This document shows positions 57,038 to 64,000 of a DNA stretch of 64,000 nucleotides, piece by piece; position 1 is the stretch's first letter; each line of letters begins with the position of its first letter. Source of the DNA: Lachnospiraceae bacterium. GTDB taxonomy: Bacteria; Bacillota_A; Clostridia; Lachnospirales; Lachnospiraceae. The stretch spans positions 1 to 64,000 of the forward strand of contig JAFQCI010000146.1 of NCBI GenBank assembly GCA_017416505.1, given 5' to 3'. Position numbers and translations under genes: made by a program. Below the pieces are notes generated by a model, which saw nothing but the letters and a program-made list of their open reading frames with translations, searched no databases and was not told the origin of the DNA.

Positions 57038-57835
57038 CTATGTTCTATCCATCGCGGTGTTTTCCATAGTATCTTCTGTATCGGTCTCTGTTGTATCTCC
57101 ATTATGGTACTCATATGCCCATTGGTTCCATATTTCTTTATAATTTTTATCTGGTTTATAATATTTCCCATCTACCACTATATCTTCGGAACCAAATCCT
57201 AAACTATGTTCTGTTCCGTCTTTCATTTTTATGGTTATGCAGGTATCACATCGGAATGTAGGATATTTTACCGATTTCACTTCGATGCTTTTTAGAATAC
57301 CCATTACTTCTGATATCCTTTCACTATTTTCATGATTCAATCTAATGGTAATATGTGTAGATGTAATTAGTTCCATAGAAGAAATGTCTGATTCATTTAT
57401 ATCTGCTACAGGATTTACTGTGTTATACTTATTTACCAGTTCTCTAAATAGTTCTATGTTATAATCATCTGGCGTAAAATGGTTTCCATCAATAAGCATA
57501 TCCTCTCCAACTAAATGAATGCTATGCTTTGTTCCATCCTCCATAGTTATGTCTATATGTGTTCCACATCCTTTTATTTCTGTGTCTCTTGATGGCTTTG
57601 CTTCGATGTTTTTCAATATATTCAGTACCTCTGACAATTCTTCCACATCCTGGTCGTTAAATGCAACATAAGTTTGCAAAGATACTACCATAATTTCCAT
57701 ATAGGAAATATCTTCTGCTTCCATGTTTGCGATGAGTTCTATACCCGAAATCACTTCCTTCCTTTTCTGACACATAAAGATTCCTGCTACTATTAAAAGA
57801 ATTACTACTATGATTTTCATCCATGTTCTCTTCAT
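57038..57835 (-). CDS. hypothetical membrane-anchored protein with a duplicated domain
   Basis: The start MKRTWMKIIVVILLIV at 57835 follows GGGAGGGGG. The 265-residue product has one N-terminal helix, then two copies of a roughly 90-residue domain, external. Both copies share the pattern ...SYMEIMVVSLQTYVAF / SSMELITSTHITIRL, ...ILKNIEAKPS / ILKSIEVKSV, MEDGTKHSIHL / MKDGTEHSLGF. The Thr-rich acidic tail follows. No family known; the unpaired Cys in each copy (GCGTH, CDTC) is notable. Confidence 0.75.
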   Translation of the reverse strand: MKRTWMKIIVVILLIVAGIFMCQKRKEVISGIELIANMEAEDISYMEIMVVSLQTYVAFNDQDVEELSEVLNILKNIEAKPSRDTEIKGCGTHIDITMEDGTKHSIHLVGEDMLIDGNHFTPDDYNIELFRELVNKYNTVNPVADINESDISSMELITSTHITIRLNHENSERISEVMGILKSIEVKSVKYPTFRCDTCITIKMKDGTEHSLGFGSEDIVVDGKYYKPDKNYKEIWNQWAYEYHNGDTTETDTEDTMENTAMDRT

Positions 57836-58014
57836 AAAACCCCCTCCCTTCAGCACTTTCTAATTCTTAAGTATTTTTTAATGCCCCTATTCACTTATAT
57901 TCACAACTTTTGCAAGGAAATATTACAGTTTTTTAATATTTATGCACGTAGCAATTTGTAGATATCATGGAGCAAAATACCTTTGAACCCCAACATCATA
58001 TTTATAGGTAATTA

Positions 58015-58166
58015 AAAAAGCCCGGCACCTTATCCAAGTGACTTCATCGCATCTCTTTCAACAGATACGAATCCCCACCCAGACAAGATACCAGGCTGAT
58101 TTACATTTCAAACATATACCCAAAACCTATTTAAAACTGTTTACAGTTTCAAATTGCCGGCTTTTT
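58015..58166. ncRNA. candidate structured RNA or large bidirectional terminator
   Basis: Outer arms AAAAAGCCCGGCA (58015-58027) and TGCCGGCTTTTT (58155-58166) enclose an internal hairpin CGCATCT / AGATACG (58048-58069) and an ACTGT / ACAGT hairpin. T-runs occur on both strands. It lies downstream of the SEC-C gene, so it could act as its terminator; the roughly 125-nt loop is too ordered for a simple one. Not matched to a known RNA family. Confidence 0.4.
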
Positions 58167-58178
58167 ATTGTTATTCTT

Positions 58179-58685
58179 TTAATTATCTTTACCACAACAT
58201 TGTTTGTACTTCTTACCACTGCCACATGGACATGGTTCATTTCTTCCAACCTTCGCTGGCTTAACAATAGTAGTAGATAATTTAGATTCTTTATATAATT
58301 CTTTTCTTCTTTCAGGAGTGATTAATGTTTCCCATTCTTCTAATGTATATAACCATTCTGCTCTCGCACCAACCATGTTATAATACAATTTTTCAAGGTC
58401 GATATCCAAAGAAACAGTAGTATCCTTATCCATAGTTTCAATTGGGTTTGGAGTCTTTAAACTGTCATTAATTCCATCAAGGAATCCAACCATTAAGCTG
58501 ATGGTAGTTTCATACTTCTTCGCAAGTTCTTCTACCGTACCAGTTACTACCTCAGTCGGATTTGCTAATAATTGTTTATATATTCCTTGTTCTACTTGGA
58601 AATAATTTAACCAAAATTGTTGTCCCTCTTTTGTGTTATCGTCAAAACGATATGCGTAATCACGCCATTCTTGTAATAATGCCAT
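58179..58685 (-). CDS. SEC-C domain protein
   Basis: This 168-residue protein ends in the zinc-binding SEC-C motif [17 protein letters not shown], which in SecA binds SecB and ribosomes. The N-terminal 140 residues are helical and lack any recognisable domain ([20 protein letters not shown]). Similar stand-alone SEC-C proteins occur widely in Firmicutes, role unclear. It is cytoplasmic. Confidence 0.88.
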   Translation of the reverse strand: MALLQEWRDYAYRFDDNTKEGQQFWLNYFQVEQGIYKQLLANPTEVVTGTVEELAKKYETTISLMVGFLDGINDSLKTPNPIETMDKDTTVSLDIDLEKLYYNMVGARAEWLYTLEEWETLITPERRKELYKESKLSTTIVKPAKVGRNEPCPCGSGKKYKQCCGKDN

Positions 58686-58812
58686 AATATTTATACCATC
58701 CTTCGTTCGTTAAAATAATAATAGTTATCCTATTCAGTATAGCAAAGCTTGTCGCTTTTTTCAACTATTTTATCTGAAATTCTTATCCGAATCCTTAAGT
58801 AGTTAAGTTTTT

Positions 58813-58955
58813 GTTACTGTACACACAGCACCAAAACATTTACTGTTTTGGTGCGTAAGAATATAATTCAGGTGTTCGCAGGCTCCTTTTGCGAAGCAAA
58901 ACTTTAAATGAGCCTGCGAATCGTTACTGTTCACGAGGTACGAGTGTACAGTAAC
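58813..58955. repeat. dispersed palindromic element, copy 7, MITE-like composite
   Basis: Terminal inverted repeats GTTACTGTACAC (58813-58824) and GTGTACAGTAAC (58944-58955) are perfect over 12 bases. Inside are hairpins CACCAAAACA / TGTTTTGGTG and TTCGCAGGCTC / GAGCCTGCGAA. The last 33 bp (58923-58955) is the exact reverse complement of 34431-34463. No ORF is inside. Confidence 0.8.
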
Positions 58956-59004
58956 AAGTTTTTTCTTTCTTATGTATATCCTTCCTCTTTTTTGGTAACA
59001 ATAT

Positions 59005-59034
59005 AGATGTCTGATAAGTAACCATCAGACATCT
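59005..59034. repeat. hairpin downstream of the MITE-like element
   Basis: Eleven-base arms AGATGTCTGAT / ATCAGACATCT with an 8-base loop. No T-run follows directly. Confidence 0.6.
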
Positions 59035-59097
59035 GCATACGAAAATACTTTTCCCCCTCTTAGTATTTATCGTATGCTATCCTCCCCTTTTTTTCGT

Positions 59098-59124
59098 AAA
59101 GTCCATCCGTTTGTGATGGACTTT
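59098..59124 (+). terminator. plus-strand terminator without an obvious gene
   Basis: Arms AAAGTCCATC / GATGGACTTT with a 7-base loop and T-run. No plus-strand ORF lies in 58700-59100, so it may end an unannotated RNA. Confidence 0.7.
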
Positions 59125-59148
59125 TTTATTGAATTGATATTGATACGA

Positions 59149-59177
59149 TTGACGTTTCTTCTTTCATTGGCTATACT
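59149..59177 (+). promoter_or_regulatory. promoter of the small membrane protein gene
   Basis: TTGACG (59149-59154), 17 bases, TATACT (59172-59177), about 80 bases before the GTG start. Confidence 0.6.
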
Positions 59178-59255
59178 GATTATATTATAATAATGTTCGG
59201 GGCAGGGGGTATCTTGCTCCATGGTACCTAATGATAATAAAAAAGGAGTATCAAT

Positions 59256-59468
59256 GTGAAAGCGAAAAAAATTCTTTCTATTTTTTGTATTGCATTAATT
59301 TTGTTTTTATTCGGCTGTACGTTATTTCTAGCAATTACAAACAGCCCTTACTTTATGGGATGTTTATTCCTAAGTTTTATTGTGCCTGTCATTATCTACA
59401 TTTTTGTATGGCTTTATAAACTTACACATCCGGCGAAAGATAATGCGGAAGAAAACAAGCAAAAATAA
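59256..59468 (+). CDS. small membrane protein, possible lipoprotein
   Basis: The start is GTG after AAAAAGGAG. The 70-residue product has an N-terminal helix with a possible lipobox (LFLFGCTLF; Cys at about residue 21), a second helix (FMGCLFLSFIVPVIIYIFVW) and a charged tail ending ENKQK. It is monocistronic with its own promoter and terminator. Function unknown. Confidence 0.65.
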   Translation: MKAKKILSIFCIALILFLFGCTLFLAITNSPYFMGCLFLSFIVPVIIYIFVWLYKLTHPAKDNAEENKQK

Positions 59469-59482
59469 AATTCTGAAACTTA

Positions 59483-59519
59483 AAAATGGAAGGTGTCAAT
59501 AAAACGCACCTTCCATTTT
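59483..59519. terminator. bidirectional terminator
   Basis: Thirteen-base arms AAAATGGAAGGTG / CACCTTCCATTTT. It separates the small membrane protein from the convergent alcohol dehydrogenase. Confidence 0.87.
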
Positions 59520-59633
59520 TAGTTTAAAGGATATCCCTATCATTAACCTTTTCATCATAGATATATGGCTATTTGAAAGTAAATCTGCATCACCCTATTT
59601 CTATGATGAAGGCATTGAATCATCCAGGTTAAT

Positions 59634-60812
59634 TTAGAAATCTACTTCTTTTCCGTAATAGATATAAGTAAATAATTTCTCCATAGTAGCTGGGTCGATT
59701 GGTCTTGGATTAGAACCAGTACAAGCATCTCCTACTGCATTCTCTGCAATAGTAGCTATCTTTTCCTTAAATTCTTCTTCGATAATTCCAAATTCTTTTA
59801 ATGTATTTGGAATTTCCATTGCATTATTTAAGGATATAATCTTATCACACAATCCTTGAACACACTCGTCCACAGTTCCTTCGATACCGATAGAATTTGC
59901 AATTTCTGCATATCTCTTAGCAGTAGCAGCATCTTTCGCATTATATTTAATAACATATGGAAGGTACATAGCATTGGCAAGACCATGTGTAATATGACCT
60001 GTAGAGAACGCTGCTCCTGTCTTATGTGCCATGGAATGCACAATTCCTAAAAGTGCATTTGAGAATGCCATACCAGCTAAACATTGTCCGTAATGCATTA
60101 CTTCACGGCTTTCCATATCTCCGCCATAGGACTTTAATAAGTCGCTATCTACGATTTGAATGGCCTTAATTGCAAGAGGGTCTGTAAATACAGTATGTAA
60201 AGTAGAAACATATGCTTCAATAGCATGAGTCAAAGCATCCATACCAGTGTATGCAGTAAGATGTTTTGGCATAGTTTCTGCTAATGCAGGGTCTACGATG
60301 GCAACATCTGGTGTAATATTAAAGTCTGCCAATGGATACTTAATTCCTTTCGCATAATCTGTGATAACAGAGAATGCTGTAACTTCTGTAGCAGTACCTG
60401 AGGTAGAAGGTATCGCACAGAATTTCGCTTTCGTTCTAAGAGTCGGGAAATTAAATGGTGTAATCAAATCTTCGAAGGTAGTTTCCGGATATTCATAAAA
60501 TGCCCACATAGCCTTCGCTGCATCAATCGGAGAACCGCCACCCATGGAAATAATCCAATCCGGTTCAAATTCTCTCATCATTTCTGCACCCTTCATAACT
60601 GTTTCAACAGATGGGTCCGGTTCCACATTTTCGAATAATTTCGTTTCGATTCCGGCTTCTTTCAAATACCCCAATGCCTTATCAACAAAACCAAATCGTT
60701 TCATGGAACCACCGCCTAATACTAAGACAGCTTTCTTACCCTTTAAATTCTTAAGTTCTGCTAATGAATCCTTTCCATAATACACGTCTCTAGGTAATGT
60801 AAATCTACTCAT
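59634..60812 (-). CDS. iron-containing alcohol dehydrogenase
   Basis: This 392-residue protein belongs to the group III Fe-ADH family, like butanol dehydrogenases. The NAD(P) loop GGGSPIDAAKAMW is near residue 97. Iron ligands are in DALTHAIEAYVS (Asp, His), IVHSMAHKTG (His) and TGHITHGLANAM (His). It likely interconverts aldehydes and alcohols in fermentation; a substrate cannot be assigned. The GGAGG site precedes the ATG. The 320 bases upstream to the DUF4250 gene hold no gene I can support. Confidence 0.93.
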   Translation of the reverse strand: MSRFTLPRDVYYGKDSLAELKNLKGKKAVLVLGGGSMKRFGFVDKALGYLKEAGIETKLFENVEPDPSVETVMKGAEMMREFEPDWIISMGGGSPIDAAKAMWAFYEYPETTFEDLITPFNFPTLRTKAKFCAIPSTSGTATEVTAFSVITDYAKGIKYPLADFNITPDVAIVDPALAETMPKHLTAYTGMDALTHAIEAYVSTLHTVFTDPLAIKAIQIVDSDLLKSYGGDMESREVMHYGQCLAGMAFSNALLGIVHSMAHKTGAAFSTGHITHGLANAMYLPYVIKYNAKDAATAKRYAEIANSIGIEGTVDECVQGLCDKIISLNNAMEIPNTLKEFGIIEEEFKEKIATIAENAVGDACTGSNPRPIDPATMEKLFTYIYYGKEVDF

Positions 60813-61131
60813 AATATGTATCCTCCCAATATATAATTTTTAAGCCGCCGACAACTTACCATTAAAAGAACAAAAAGTCTAACAAAAATACTGCCTGTCC
60901 TTATTTGCACCGAATATGCCCACCGATGTTCTTATACTTGCATATGCCTATTTCTATGAAACAAGTGCGAACCATCTCGGTTCATTGCTGCCAGTTATGT
61001 GTATATTCTACTATATTTGCGAGAAATTTTCAATTACTTTATCTATTTTTTCAAATATATTTTAAATTATTTTTCATTTCAACCGTATTATTGTTTCTAT
61101 TTTTGCATTTTTACGAAATATTCCGACAATT

Positions 61132-61308
61132 CTATACAAATTTATTTAATTCTTCATTATATTCAAACCCAATGCTCTGTAACGTTTTTTTAATTTCCTC
61201 TGATTCTACCTGCAAATCATCGCAAAGTAAATCCAGGTTTTTATAATAATCCCTAAGTTTTGTATTAACCACACTCAACAACATCATCGGTTCTTTCGGT
61301 AAACTCAT
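61132..61308 (-). CDS. DUF4250 protein
   Basis: This 58-residue protein begins MSLPKEPMMLLSVVNTKLRD, the family hallmark (xPxxPxMLLSxxNxKLRD), and ends NEELNKFV. DUF4250 proteins are short, cytoplasmic and common in Clostridia, with no known role. It starts 19 bases after the receiver protein gene on the same strand, so they are probably co-transcribed. Confidence 0.88.
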   Translation of the reverse strand: MSLPKEPMMLLSVVNTKLRDYYKNLDLLCDDLQVESEEIKKTLQSIGFEYNEELNKFV

Positions 61309-61326
61309 TTTATTTTCCTTCCCAAA

Positions 61327-61722
61327 TTACTCAATTAGTTCAAGCTTTTTCATGATTTTTTGGAATTTATCCATATCAATAGGCTTTGTAATATAGGCAT
61401 CATGCTCTTTTCCGTTTTCATCAATCGGAGCTTCTGTTTCATTTAATGCACTGGTAATAATTACCTTGGCTCTTTTTTCTTTTGAAATTCCATTTTTCCG
61501 CTCAATATCACGGATTACGGTCAATGCCTTATACCCATCTACCTTCGGCATCATAATATCCAAACAAACCAAATCAAAAAGAACGCCTTCCTTCATTCTT
61601 TTTGCAAAAAGGTCGACTACTTCCATCCCATTTTCAGCGGCTTCCACCTCACCAAACTTTGACAAAAATTTCGAAAGAAATTTTCTGCTTGCCATATCGT
61701 CTTCTGCTATTAATATCCTCAT
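61327..61722 (-). CDS. single-domain response regulator (CheY-like)
   Basis: This 131-residue protein is a stand-alone receiver: acidic pair AEDD at about residues 6-9, phospho-Asp in LVCLDIMMPKVDG, switch Thr/Ser in VIITSA and Lys in YITKPIDM. It has no output domain. It could act in phosphotransfer with a hybrid kinase (one lies at 26483-29614) or in motility. It is located 26 bases after the TetR gene. Confidence 0.92.
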   Translation of the reverse strand: MRILIAEDDMASRKFLSKFLSKFGEVEAAENGMEVVDLFAKRMKEGVLFDLVCLDIMMPKVDGYKALTVIRDIERKNGISKEKRAKVIITSALNETEAPIDENGKEHDAYITKPIDMDKFQKIMKKLELIE

Positions 61723-61748
61723 TGTAATCCTCCTAACATTTCATAAAC

Positions 61749-62342
61749 CTATGGAACAACTGCAATCAGCTTCATCAATTTTTCTACGGTTTCTAACATC
61801 TCATCCTTCAATGATTTTTCATGCTGAATTACTCTTCGGTTTAGAATCATACCATTCATTACACTAATTAAAATATCGGACAATTCCTCTGTTGTAAAAA
61901 TATCTTTAATCTCATTTTTTTCAAGACCTTCTTTTATCAACTGTCTTAATACTTTATCCCTATCCTGGATACAATTCGTAACCAGTTCTCTCGTATCTGC
62001 ATTATGCAATAATTCCTCATAATTCAAAATAACAGCGGTGATTTCTTTATAATTCTCATAATATGTAGCATATGCATTAAAGAAATCTTTTATTTTGGAA
62101 ATAGATGAGGAGTCTTTGGATAATACTGTCTGACGGATACTCTTATCAAACTTAACAAAAGTTTCCACGACCGCAACCAACACCTCTCCTATTCCTCCAA
62201 ATAATTTATAAATCATTGCCTCAGAAATATTAGACCGATAGGATAAATGCTTCATAGATAAAGCAGATAAACCAGAATCACTAATTAGTTCGATTGCAGA
62301 AACAATGATATAATCTCTTTGGGAAATATTATTTTCTTCCAT
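61749..62342 (-). CDS. TetR-family transcriptional regulator
   Basis: The start MEENNISQRDYII at 62342 follows GGGGG with good spacing. The 197-residue product has the N-terminal TetR HTH (about residues 8-60: AIELISDSGLSALSMKHLSY, SEAMIYKLFGG). The C-terminal ligand domain is unassigned. It likely represses neighbouring genes in response to a small molecule. Confidence 0.88.
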   Translation of the reverse strand: MEENNISQRDYIIVSAIELISDSGLSALSMKHLSYRSNISEAMIYKLFGGIGEVLVAVVETFVKFDKSIRQTVLSKDSSSISKIKDFFNAYATYYENYKEITAVILNYEELLHNADTRELVTNCIQDRDKVLRQLIKEGLEKNEIKDIFTTEELSDILISVMNGMILNRRVIQHEKSLKDEMLETVEKLMKLIAVVP

Positions 62343-62439
62343 ATTTTTACCCCCACTTTTTATGTCTGCGTTTCTTATCATTATAATAATTTTTCTGATG
62401 TTTTTCAAGCTTCAATCATTATGTTTGTGAATAATCTAG

Positions 62440-63324
62440 TTAGATGATGATAATTTCGTTTGTTTTTCTTAAATAATAATAGACATGGTCTGATAAAAAT
62501 TCCTCTCTCGATACCACTGTTTGATTGGCTTCCTGCACAATGGTTTCAAGATAATCTTTATCAAATTCTTGACGAACCGGCAACAGCAATACCTCATGAA
62601 CGCTGCTGGGTAGAATATAGATATCTGACTCCCACTCTTGGGATAAACTTTTTAGTGCATCTTCATATAGAATGCAAGAAGCACCATTGATTCCAATGGA
62701 ATTTGTCAATACAAATAAAGGCACTGTCATGGAATGTTCCAAATTAATATACTCCTCTAATACTTTCGTAAGTGACTCTACTTTCATTGGGAATAACATA
62801 GGTGTATTGATGCTGGCCAACGCCTTTAACTCTTCCATGGTAACATTCCACAGATTCATCATGGCATTTGTAACCAATACCGTTGCAATTCCCTTTTCAT
62901 CTTTTTGTGCCAATACCCGAAAGGTAACTGCCAAATCCTGAATTCGATAAAAAGGACAGTCTTTTAAAAGTATCTGATTGCTTTTATAATTCACAATCCG
63001 GTAAAAAATAGAACCTTTAACAAACTCATAAGAATTGAAATCCTCTGGTTCTACTTCGAAATTTTCCGGCGGATTGTTTATATATATGTAATATATTTCT
63101 TTTACGATACTCTCAAAATCCCGTCCTTCCTGGTATTGTTTAAAATAAGAATTTAGGTAAATAGTAGGGGAAACATTTTGATTTCTTCCAATGATACTAA
63201 GCCCATCCAATACTACTCCATTGTTCTTTCGCACCTTGCGTATGGTTATATCATAAGACTCCGGTTCTTCGATATGTTTTAAGATTTGTTCTTTGACTTG
63301 TAATAAAAACTCTTGATAGGTCAT
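62440..63324 (-). CDS. DUF5688 family protein
   Basis: This 294-residue cytoplasmic protein begins [18 protein letters not shown] and has the family features [11 protein letters not shown] and [19 protein letters not shown]. Members of DUF5688 are widespread in Lachnospiraceae, often in several copies, and their function is not known. The C-terminal portion ([15 protein letters not shown]) is the other conserved block. It is transcribed with the TetR gene downstream or alone. Confidence 0.88.
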   Translation of the reverse strand: MTYQEFLLQVKEQILKHIEEPESYDITIRKVRKNNGVVLDGLSIIGRNQNVSPTIYLNSYFKQYQEGRDFESIVKEIYYIYINNPPENFEVEPEDFNSYEFVKGSIFYRIVNYKSNQILLKDCPFYRIQDLAVTFRVLAQKDEKGIATVLVTNAMMNLWNVTMEELKALASINTPMLFPMKVESLTKVLEEYINLEHSMTVPLFVLTNSIGINGASCILYEDALKSLSQEWESDIYILPSSVHEVLLLPVRQEFDKDYLETIVQEANQTVVSREEFLSDHVYYYLRKTNEIIII

Positions 63325-63490
63325 AACTTCCTTTCTAGCAGAAATAAAAAAGGATGTTTATGAAATGCTAGTAAAATTACTATTTTATACTACCATAATT
63401 CCCCATTTTTTTCAAGTCCTATTTCTTTTGCATTTTCTGCCACTTCATAGTATAATCTCTCATAAAGACTACGAAAGAAGGGATTTTCTT

Positions 63491-64000
63491 ATGCCACCGA
63501 TTACAAATGACTGGGCTCCTATGTTTGAGCCTGAATACAGCAAACCATATTACAGAAAACTATATAAGCAAATCATTGAAGAATATAACAACGGAAGTTA
63601 TGTTTTCCCACCGGCAGATGATATTTTCAATGCCTTTCATCTTACCCCATTAAAAGATGTAAAATGCGTTATTTTAGGTCAGGACCCTTATCATGACATC
63701 AATCAGGCTCATGGGCTTAGTTTCTCTGTAAAACCTGGAGTGAAAATTCCCCCTTCTCTTCAGAATATCTTTACTGAGTTACATGACGACTTAGACTTAA
63801 AAATACCTAACAACGGATACCTTGTAAAATGGGCTGAGCAGGGAGTCTTACTTCTTAACACGGTATTAACGGTTCGTGCCCATCAGGCAAACTCCCACCG
63901 TGGCATTGGCTGGGAAGAATTTACGGATGCTGCCATTCGTATTTTAAACGAACAGGATAGACCTATCGTTTTCTTGCTCTGGGGAAAACCGGCAATGATG
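63491..64000 (+). CDS. ung: uracil-DNA glycosylase, 5' part
   Basis: The window ends inside this gene; 170 codons are visible. It removes uracil from DNA (family I). Conserved motifs are [18 protein letters not shown] (catalytic Asp, water-activating loop) and [20 protein letters not shown] (substrate pocket). The start at 63491 follows AAGAAGGGA, and a -10 (TATAAT) is visible at about 63453. The last visible residues VFLLWGKPA are the final conserved block before the C terminus. Confidence 0.96.
   Translation, partial: MPPITNDWAPMFEPEYSKPYYRKLYKQIIEEYNNGSYVFPPADDIFNAFHLTPLKDVKCVILGQDPYHDINQAHGLSFSVKPGVKIPPSLQNIFTELHDDLDLKIPNNGYLVKWAEQGVLLLNTVLTVRAHQANSHRGIGWEEFTDAAIRILNEQDRPIVFLLWGKPAMM

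Noticed and set aside
59005..59061. 22-codon minus-strand ORF overlapping the hairpin
   Set aside because: The ribosome site is too far from the ATG and the frame runs through the hairpin; likely chance.

Overview
The window looks like a chromosomal segment of a low-GC, Gram-positive anaerobe of the Clostridia, most likely family Lachnospiraceae. The reasons are AT-rich sequence, strong GGAGG ribosome sites, an NfnAB-type transhydrogenase, the GGGtGRT/NifU-like pair, DUF4250, DUF5688 and DUF6106-type proteins, a B12 methionine synthase without the activation domain, and small holin-like type I toxins. Most genes are on the minus strand. No tRNA, rRNA or CRISPR array was found.

Layout. 1-6.4 kb: an AgrC/AgrA-like two-component pair, followed by a promoter with two LytTR-type direct repeats, a tiny ORF and a 1270-residue secreted protein with calcium-binding repeats and a zincin motif. 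6.6-12 kb: ilvN-ilvC, a DUF975 membrane protein and metH. 12-18 kb: a secreted transglutaminase-like protein under a consensus promoter that carries a LexA-like box, an EndA-like nuclease, an ABC-2 exporter (ATPase plus two permeases) and a flavoprotein. 18-20 kb: a membrane protein and aroB. 20.3-25.4 kb: an accessory zone with two type I toxin/antisense-RNA modules, a candidate small RNA, decayed genes, a flagellin gene frameshifted in an A9 tract, an XRE regulator and a duplicated 80-bp segment. 25.5-32 kb: polysaccharide deacetylase, a hybrid sensor kinase and a TraX-7TM-PAS-GGDEF protein. 32-42 kb: serS, a TepA/ClpP-like protein, purH, guaB, nfnA-nfnB. 41-48 kb: a two-component/ABC (FtsX-type) resistance-like operon, an HPP-like membrane protein and an XRE regulator. 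48-53.5 kb: an orphan Cys-rich protein, a zeta-like toxin pair, the GGGtGRT/scaffold operon and ApbE. 53.7-57 kb: zur-znuA-znuC-znuB under a self-controlled promoter. 57-64 kb: a duplicated-domain protein, a SEC-C protein, an iron alcohol dehydrogenase, DUF4250, a lone receiver protein, TetR, DUF5688 and the start of ung.

Cutting across these regions, a family of dispersed palindromes with ends GTTACTGT...ACAGTAAC occurs at seven or more intergenic sites. Two of them share a 33-bp core that is identical in opposite orientation, and some are arranged as short elements with terminal inverted repeats. The most notable new leads are this repeat family, the agr-like module with its mini-ORF, the LexA-boxed transglutaminase promoter, the flagellin homopolymer switch and the uncharacterised structured RNAs near 21.0 kb, 46.4 kb and 58.1 kb.
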